Shown here one piece after another: positions 59,155 to 64,000 of a stretch of 64,000 nt of DNA. The stretch's first letter is position 1; every line of letters begins with the position of its first letter. Made by a program: the position numbers and the translations under genes. Location of the stretch: assembly GCF_013401555.1 (NCBI RefSeq), contig NZ_CP058552.1, positions 7,068,001 to 7,132,000 on the forward strand, read 5' to 3'. Under the pieces are notes generated by a model. The model saw nothing but the letters and a program-made list of their open reading frames with translations. It did not search any database and was not told where the DNA came from. The stretch comes from Paenibacillus sp. E222. Lineage in GTDB: Bacteria; Bacillota; Bacilli; Paenibacillales; Paenibacillaceae.

Positions 59155-60055
59155 TGCTTCCGCCCCCAGTCACCTGCAAAAATTGATCTTCCAGCGTATG
59201 GGTTACGTTACGGATACCATATACCTGAAACCCTTCACTAACCAGCCTCGCATTCAAGTCCGGAATCTGCTCACGGGATAAACGAATCACAATGGCATTG
59301 CCCTGAACTGTAGCCTCGCTAAAGAGTTCGGCTGCACGCGGGGCATCATTTACCTCAAAAGCAACCTCAGTAAGTACGTCCACTCCCGCCTCAGCTCTGA
59401 GATTTCTTACATCAATCAATTTGCCATTTTGGATAATCGCAACGGTATCACACATCAACTCCATCTCCGACAACAAGTGACTGGATACAAAGACCGTGAT
59501 CCCTTCCTGCTGACAGAGCTGACGCAAATAATCCCTAAGTTCCCGTATTCCCTGTGGATCGAGCCCGTTGGTCGGTTCATCCAATACCAATAATTTGGGT
59601 TTATGTAATATGGCTTGGGCCACGCCCAGACGCTGGCGCATACCCAGAGAATAGGTCTTTACCTTGTCATGAATGCGAGCTGTAAGCCCAACTCGTTCAA
59701 TCGTCTCGGCAATGCGTTCCTTCGTAATACCAGGTGACATCCGGGCAAAGTGGACGAGATTCTGATATCCAGTCAGAAACTTGTACATTTCTGGATTCTC
59801 GACAATAGCCCCAACCTGAGCTATGGCTTGCTCAAATTCATTCTTCACACTGTGTCCCGAGATGATGATATCTCCTTGACTGATGGACATCAGTCCTACC
59901 ATCATTCGAATCGTTGTTGTTTTCCCCGCTCCATTGGGTCCTAAAAAACCAAAAACCTGCCCCGGAGAAATATCCAGAGTCAGGTCACTGACCAATGATC
60001 GGGAGGAGATGATTTTACTGACGCCCTGAAGACGGACGACCGGCTCCTGCTGCAT
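59147..60055 (-). CDS. ABC transporter ATPase (BcrA-like)
   Basis: The 302-aa protein has Walker A (GPNGAGKTT), the signature (YSLGMRQRLGVAQAIL), Walker B (LLVLDEPTNGLDP) and the H-loop (SSHLL), with a 75-residue C-terminal extension as in the bacitracin/lantibiotic exporter ATPases. ATG 60055 follows GGAGG by seven bases. It forms an operon with the permease and the small Cys-rich gene in front. No peptide gene or two-component system is near. Confidence 0.93.
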   Translation of the reverse strand: MQQEPVVRLQGVSKIISSRSLVSDLTLDISPGQVFGFLGPNGAGKTTTIRMMVGLMSISQGDIIISGHSVKNEFEQAIAQVGAIVENPEMYKFLTGYQNLVHFARMSPGITKERIAETIERVGLTARIHDKVKTYSLGMRQRLGVAQAILHKPKLLVLDEPTNGLDPQGIRELRDYLRQLCQQEGITVFVSSHLLSEMELMCDTVAIIQNGKLIDVRNLRAEAGVDVLTEVAFEVNDAPRAAELFSEATVQGNAIVIRLSREQIPDLNARLVSEGFQVYGIRNVTHTLEDQFLQVTGGGSIG

Positions 60056-60087
60056 TCCATTTCCTCCTTCATCAACGAACATTCACA

Positions 60088-60339
60088 TCATGTCCGTTTC
60101 TCATATGAAGATAGTGTATCATAATCTTTAGTATATTGTCCCGCAAACTGGGATTTCCCCTGACGTTTCGTATGAACTACACACGCTTCACAGCATCCAA
60201 GCGGCATCTCACTCCGATAAAATCCGGTGCGAAATACGTGATTGCCTCCACAGTCCTCTTCCTTTAGTTCGACAGAGCCCCTAGCGACCGACACAATCAT
60301 CCCACAACTGACACAGTAAAAGCGGTCCATTTCGATCAA
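60088..60339 (-). CDS. Small Cys-rich (zinc-ribbon-like) protein
   Basis: The 83-aa protein has CxxC (FYCVSCG), a further DCGGNH and GCCEACV, six Cys in all, which suggests two zinc-binding knuckles. A TTG start at 60339 is supported by GGAAGG seven bases upstream. Its stop is 33 bases before the ABC ATPase start, so it is probably in that operon. I do not know the family; it could regulate the exporter or be unrelated. Confidence 0.65.
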   Translation of the reverse strand: MIEMDRFYCVSCGMIVSVARGSVELKEEDCGGNHVFRTGFYRSEMPLGCCEACVVHTKRQGKSQFAGQYTKDYDTLSSYEKRT

Positions 60340-60484
60340 TGAATTTCCTTCCCCTCACAAGGAGCATTGGAGTCCCTGTTATTTGTCGTTAGACGCTGAA
60401 TTTTGATACATTTTGTATCTAATTCGTAATTTACTTGACACCGGGACTAATGTCAACCCCCTACAGGTTTAAAAAGAAATGAAA

Positions 60485-60533
60485 TGCAAAAAAAGCTCTA
60501 TAAATGCGACTAAAGTCTCGCATTTATAGAGCC
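60485..60533 (-). terminator. Strong terminator
   Basis: GCTCTATAAATGCGA pairs perfectly with TCGCATTTATAGAGC (15 bp) and is followed by seven T residues on the minus strand. Confidence 0.95.
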
Positions 60534-60582
60534 ATCCCAAGTACAAATGATACAATTCGGTTCATCGTATGGGTTGATACTA

Positions 60583-61101
60583 TCAGTCGGCTTTGTCATG
60601 CTCAGTCTTGGTATCTCCATTCTTCGGATAATACCAAAGCAGCGTCCAATCGTCCCCATCCTTTACGATATAACAATCCTGCACGATTTGAAATTGACCA
60701 AAGGTTCCCGAAAACTTCTGGGTAACACTAATGCGATACGCCTCTGCAAATGGCTTAACGCCATCAATTACCGTAACGTCAAACTCACGCTCTGGTTTTT
60801 CCATCTCCAGCTCAAAGGTTTCCACCCCAAAGTGCTGCATGAAAATATGCGCTCTGGACTGTAAATAGACGCTTTTGGGAAAGCGCTCTTTCATCAATGG
60901 ATGAAACAACTCCCATGAACTGCCGAAATCACCCGTCTGCTCATATTCGTAAAACTCTTGGGCAATGGCAACAGCTTCATCTGGCGCATCTGCACGAAAC
61001 AGATATGGGATGGTTCTGCCTATGAGCCATAACAGCAGCAGCACAAGTGCTATGAATCCGATCTTTTTAAGTAACGCATTCCGGTTCCTTCTTCGCAGCA
61101 T
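60583..61101 (-). CDS. Membrane-anchored protein of unknown function
   Basis: The 172-aa protein has a basic start (LRRRNRNALLKK), one membrane helix (about 13-32) and an external domain of about 135 residues. The pattern EAVAIAQEFYEYEQTGDFGSSWELFHP followed by a sheet-rich half suggests an NTF2-like fold. ATG 61101 follows GGGGGG. It is transcribed with or just after the VanZ-like gene; role unknown. Confidence 0.75.
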   Translation of the reverse strand: MLRRRNRNALLKKIGFIALVLLLLWLIGRTIPYLFRADAPDEAVAIAQEFYEYEQTGDFGSSWELFHPLMKERFPKSVYLQSRAHIFMQHFGVETFELEMEKPEREFDVTVIDGVKPFAEAYRISVTQKFSGTFGQFQIVQDCYIVKDGDDWTLLWYYPKNGDTKTEHDKAD

Positions 61102-61189
61102 GCCCCGTCCCCCCTTGTCCTACTTCCATACTTATGATGGATAGCAAGCAAGTAGAAGCGTGAACTAACGAGCAGCATTTCCTGGGAAA

Positions 61190-61756
61190 TCACTTTCTTT
61201 TGACTGAAGAACGCCTTGGGGACCTGAATCTTCTGTAAACAACATTAACACCCATATATAAGGCAATTCCGCCACATCCGCCAAGCAGGTCCACGCCAAC
61301 ATCACGGATTGAACTCGTCCGGTTTGGGCTGAACTGCTGAATATATTCATCAATGGAGGCGATAACCGCTACTACGGTCAACGCAGCAGCGATACAAGCC
61401 CACATTCGCAGTTTCCTATATCTCAGCCCACCATAGATAAGCACCGCCAGCACAGCATATACAAATAAATGCGCACTTTTCCGAAATATGAACTCAACAA
61501 AATCATACGGTCGTTGTCTTAAGGAATAATCAAGCTCACCGTATGTGAATTGCACATCGGGTAGTGCAAATCCGATCTTCACCTTTTCAGACCATTTATG
61601 CAGCCAAGGCTGGATGGTCTGCTGCTGATATGATTGGGTAGAAAAGTGCCAGATCACCAAAACCCAGGCGGCAATCAGCAGCAGTGACAAGATATAAACA
61701 TAAGGTCGTTGTTTACGCCTATGCTTATGTCTTCGTTTCCCGTAATCCTCCTCCAT
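61190..61756 (-). CDS. VanZ-family membrane protein
   Basis: The 188-aa protein has four helices and the VanZ motifs: WHFSTQSYQQQ, FRKSAHLFVYAVLAVL and DEYIQQFSPNRTSSIRDVGVDLLGG. VanZ-like proteins can lower teicoplanin sensitivity; most are of unknown role. The start may be ATG 61756 (GAGG at nine bases) or ATG 61780 (GGAAGG only three bases away). It follows the LCP gene by about 45 bases. Confidence 0.88.
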   Translation of the reverse strand: MEEDYGKRRHKHRRKQRPYVYILSLLLIAAWVLVIWHFSTQSYQQQTIQPWLHKWSEKVKIGFALPDVQFTYGELDYSLRQRPYDFVEFIFRKSAHLFVYAVLAVLIYGGLRYRKLRMWACIAAALTVVAVIASIDEYIQQFSPNRTSSIRDVGVDLLGGCGGIALYMGVNVVYRRFRSPRRSSVKRK

Positions 61757-61800
61757 AAGCAAGGTCCTCACCACTTTCATAAGCCTTCCATTATTTCTGT

Positions 61801-62718
61801 TTATTTCTCCAAATGTTCTTCAATTATTCCGTGAATGCGATCCCTTTCCTGCTGATCCACGATGTAATAATAAATCCCATTGATTTTCTCGCCTTTACCC
61901 TTAATCTCCACCGTATCCACATTCTCCAGATCATTGCGATATTCGAGGAGAAGTTCCTTCATCTCATCAAAAGTAACATCCGTTCTGACATGAGTACCCA
62001 GTTCATCTAACATATTTTGGATATGAAGTACACTGGAGAATTGCATTGTATTCTTAAGCATCTGCTTCAGAACCTCACGCTGTCGATCATTACGCCCCAA
62101 ATCCCCTTTCGGATCATCATAGCGCATTCTTGAAAAACCGAGCGCAGCAACCCCGTCCAGATGAATATTCCCTTGATCGTACCGCTGTCCCTCATAATCA
62201 AATGCAAAAGGATTATTTACGTCCACGCCTCCGACCAGGTCGATGATTTTGGAAAAGCCCTCCATATCCACTTTCATATAATAATGAATGGGGACTCCCA
62301 AAAATTGCTCGACGGTATTTACTGACATGTCCACGCCTCCGAAGGCATAAGCATGATTGATCTTATCTACTGTATTGTGTCCCACAATGTCTGTCCGTGT
62401 ATCCCGTGGAATATTAAACATGAGCACTTGTTTTTTCCCTGGATTTACACTCAGTACGATCATCGTATCCGAGCGCCCTCGATCATTCGGACGCTCATCC
62501 ACGCCCAAAATCAGTGCGTTAAAAGGCTCTTTGTTGTTGATGTCCACCTGCAGCCCACCTCTGCTATCTGTGACCGAGACGGGCTTTACAGGATTTCGGG
62601 GCTCATAAATTTGGTCAGCGGTTGATTTAACGGATTGGTAGAGATATATGGCATAACCAAACACAACAACTACAAAAAAGGAAACAATCCAGATGGTAAC
62701 TTTCATCCACTTTTTCAT
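61801..62718 (-). CDS. LytR-CpsA-Psr family ligase
   Basis: The 305-aa protein has one N-terminal membrane helix (about 5-27) and an extracellular LCP domain: GVDERPNDRGRSDTMIVLSVNP, FNIPRDTRTDI, KINHAYAFGG, DLVGGVDVNNP and FSRMRYDDPKGDLGRNDRQREVL, with the Arg and Asp residues that bind the lipid pyrophosphate. LCP enzymes attach teichoic acids or polysaccharides to peptidoglycan. ATG 62718 follows GTGAGG. It is 40 bases behind a UDP-glucose dehydrogenase, pointing to a glucuronic acid-containing polymer. Confidence 0.95.
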   Translation of the reverse strand: MKKWMKVTIWIVSFFVVVVFGYAIYLYQSVKSTADQIYEPRNPVKPVSVTDSRGGLQVDINNKEPFNALILGVDERPNDRGRSDTMIVLSVNPGKKQVLMFNIPRDTRTDIVGHNTVDKINHAYAFGGVDMSVNTVEQFLGVPIHYYMKVDMEGFSKIIDLVGGVDVNNPFAFDYEGQRYDQGNIHLDGVAALGFSRMRYDDPKGDLGRNDRQREVLKQMLKNTMQFSSVLHIQNMLDELGTHVRTDVTFDEMKELLLEYRNDLENVDTVEIKGKGEKINGIYYYIVDQQERDRIHGIIEEHLEK

Positions 62719-62757
62719 GGGTTCTGCCTCACTCACATTCAAGATGATGAATAGCGG

Positions 62758-64000
62758 TTAGATGATTGCTGCCGCTTTCCCTTCCAGCTTCGTCAAACCC
62801 GGACGACCAACAGAATAATATTGAAGAGTAGACGCCTGAACCTGTTCAGCGCTATACAGATTACGACCATCAATCATGATGGGATCCTTCATAATTTTGG
62901 CCAGTTCATTCAGATCGATATGAGCGAATTCCTTCCATTCAGTCAACACGCACAGGGCGTCTGCTCCTTCAGCAGCATGAAGCGGATTCTCTTCCCACGT
63001 GATGGAGGCGACATCTACTTCTTTACGGAAGTTCGCAGTTGCAATGGGATCATAGGCCTTGATTACTGCTCCGGCATCACTTAAATGCTGAATGATATCG
63101 ATTGCTGGAGCATCCCGCACGTCATCTGTCTCCGGTTTAAACGCTAATCCCCAGACAGCAATTGTTTTTCCTTTTAAAGATCCTAGCGCCTCTTCCAGTT
63201 TGTGAATGACATGAAAACGCTGATCCTGGTTTACCTGGACAACCGATTTTAACAGTCTAAAATCATAATCCACCATGCCTGCGATCTGAATTAGCGCCTG
63301 TGTATCTTTTGGAAAACATGAACCCCCATAACCAATACCTGCCTTCAAAAAGGAAGCTCCAATACGTTTATCGTAGCCCATGCCTTCGGCTACTCGTGTA
63401 ACGTCAGCGCCTACTTTTTCACATATATTCGAGATTTCATTGATAAATGAGATTTTGGTAGCAAGAAATGCATTGGAAGCATATTTAATCATTTCTGCCG
63501 ACCGAATATCCGTAATGATCAGGTTCTCGGTCAATGGCCGATGAAGTTTTTTTAGTGATTTAATCGCACGATCACTGTCTGTTCCAATGACAATCCGGTC
63601 AGGATTCAGCGTATCCTTGACTGCAGATCCTTCTCGAAGGAATTCGGGAACCGAAGCCACATCGAAAGGCTGAGATGAAATACTGCTAACCAGCTCACGA
63701 ACACGATCATTGGTGCCTACAGGAACGGTGCTTTTGGTCACAATAATTTTGTAGCTTTCTATGTGACTTCCAATCTCTATAGCTACTTGCTCCACATAGC
63801 TCAGGTTGGCCTCGCCGTTGGGAAGAGAAGGCGTGCCTACAGCGATAAAGATAATATCCGACTGACTAATCGCATCAGCAATATTGGAGGTGAACGATAG
63901 TTTGCCTGCTTGCATGTTGGAAGCCATCAACTCTTTGAGGCCGGGCTCGTAGATGGGCACGTTGCCCTCGTTGAGCATCTTCACTTTGGCCTCATTGTTG
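62758..64000 (-). CDS. UDP-glucose 6-dehydrogenase (N-terminus outside window)
   Basis: The open frame runs to the window edge; about 413 residues are visible and some 30 N-terminal residues with the NAD-binding GxGYVGL motif are missing. Visible are NEGNVPIYEPGL, the catalytic Cys in GIGYGGSCFPKDTQAL, FLATKISFINE, and AVWGLAFKPETDDVRDAPA. The enzyme makes UDP-glucuronate by two NAD-dependent oxidations. B. subtilis TuaD and YwqF are models. Its place ahead of an LCP ligase suggests cell-wall or capsular polymer synthesis. Confidence 0.95.
   Translation of the reverse strand, partial: NNEAKVKMLNEGNVPIYEPGLKELMASNMQAGKLSFTSNIADAISQSDIIFIAVGTPSLPNGEANLSYVEQVAIEIGSHIESYKIIVTKSTVPVGTNDRVRELVSSISSQPFDVASVPEFLREGSAVKDTLNPDRIVIGTDSDRAIKSLKKLHRPLTENLIITDIRSAEMIKYASNAFLATKISFINEISNICEKVGADVTRVAEGMGYDKRIGASFLKAGIGYGGSCFPKDTQALIQIAGMVDYDFRLLKSVVQVNQDQRFHVIHKLEEALGSLKGKTIAVWGLAFKPETDDVRDAPAIDIIQHLSDAGAVIKAYDPIATANFRKEVDVASITWEENPLHAAEGADALCVLTEWKEFAHIDLNELAKIMKDPIMIDGRNLYSAEQVQASTLQYYSVGRPGLTKLEGKAAAII

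Overview
The window is a chromosomal segment of a spore-forming, Gram-positive Bacillota, most likely a Paenibacillus. This is inferred from SLH-domain surface proteins, an H-type small acid-soluble spore protein, a GerAB-type germination permease, KimA, GbsR/OpuA, T-box and CIRCE control, strong GGAGG ribosome sites with many TTG/GTG starts, and a gene order recalling the B. subtilis ydi-groESL region. I see no tRNA, rRNA, CRISPR array, prophage, transposase or integrase.

Layout. 1-8 kb: the end of a secreted repeat protein, a Fur-boxed AraC regulator with a siderophore-binding-like C-terminus, then a GbsR-like repressor divergent from an opuA glycine-betaine operon whose permease carries two binding domains in tandem. 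8-18 kb: an Imm17-like membrane protein, a 1862-codon SLH-anchored nuclease/5'-nucleotidase split by one in-frame amber codon, and a UgpB/A/E-type transporter without its ATPase. 18-31 kb: potassium importer KimA, rhamnulose-phosphate aldolase, and many small accessory genes (GNAT, MORN, DinB, AraC, NucB-type DNase, membrane proteins, a flavoprotein). An 80-bp element with a hairpin occurs twice here.

29-43 kb is a conserved housekeeping block: groES-groEL under CIRCE; 5-FTHF cyclo-ligase, moaC and a mogA-like gene, followed by tatA-tatC; an ABC-F ATPase; and tsaE-tsaB-rimI-tsaD. Between the ABC-F gene and tsaD lie a cluster of seven DnaA boxes and leuA, which is preceded by two complete leucine T-box riboswitches in series. 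43-50 kb: an sspH-like gene shorter than 60 codons, then Ku, a GerAB-like permease and separate LigD-type ligase and polymerase genes, a plausible spore-associated end-joining module. 50-64 kb: cardiolipin synthase, a CNNM/CBS membrane protein, a GntR-DUF1648-hydrolase operon with an operator over its -10 box, an AI-2E-type permease, an ABC exporter, VanZ, an LCP ligase and a UDP-glucose dehydrogenase cut by the window edge.

The strongest points for a second look are the DnaA-box cluster beside tsaD, the tandem Leu T-boxes, the double-receptor OpuA, the two-copy hairpin element, the amber-interrupted nuclease, and the split NHEJ genes beside a germination gene. I found no clearly new defence or biosynthetic system.
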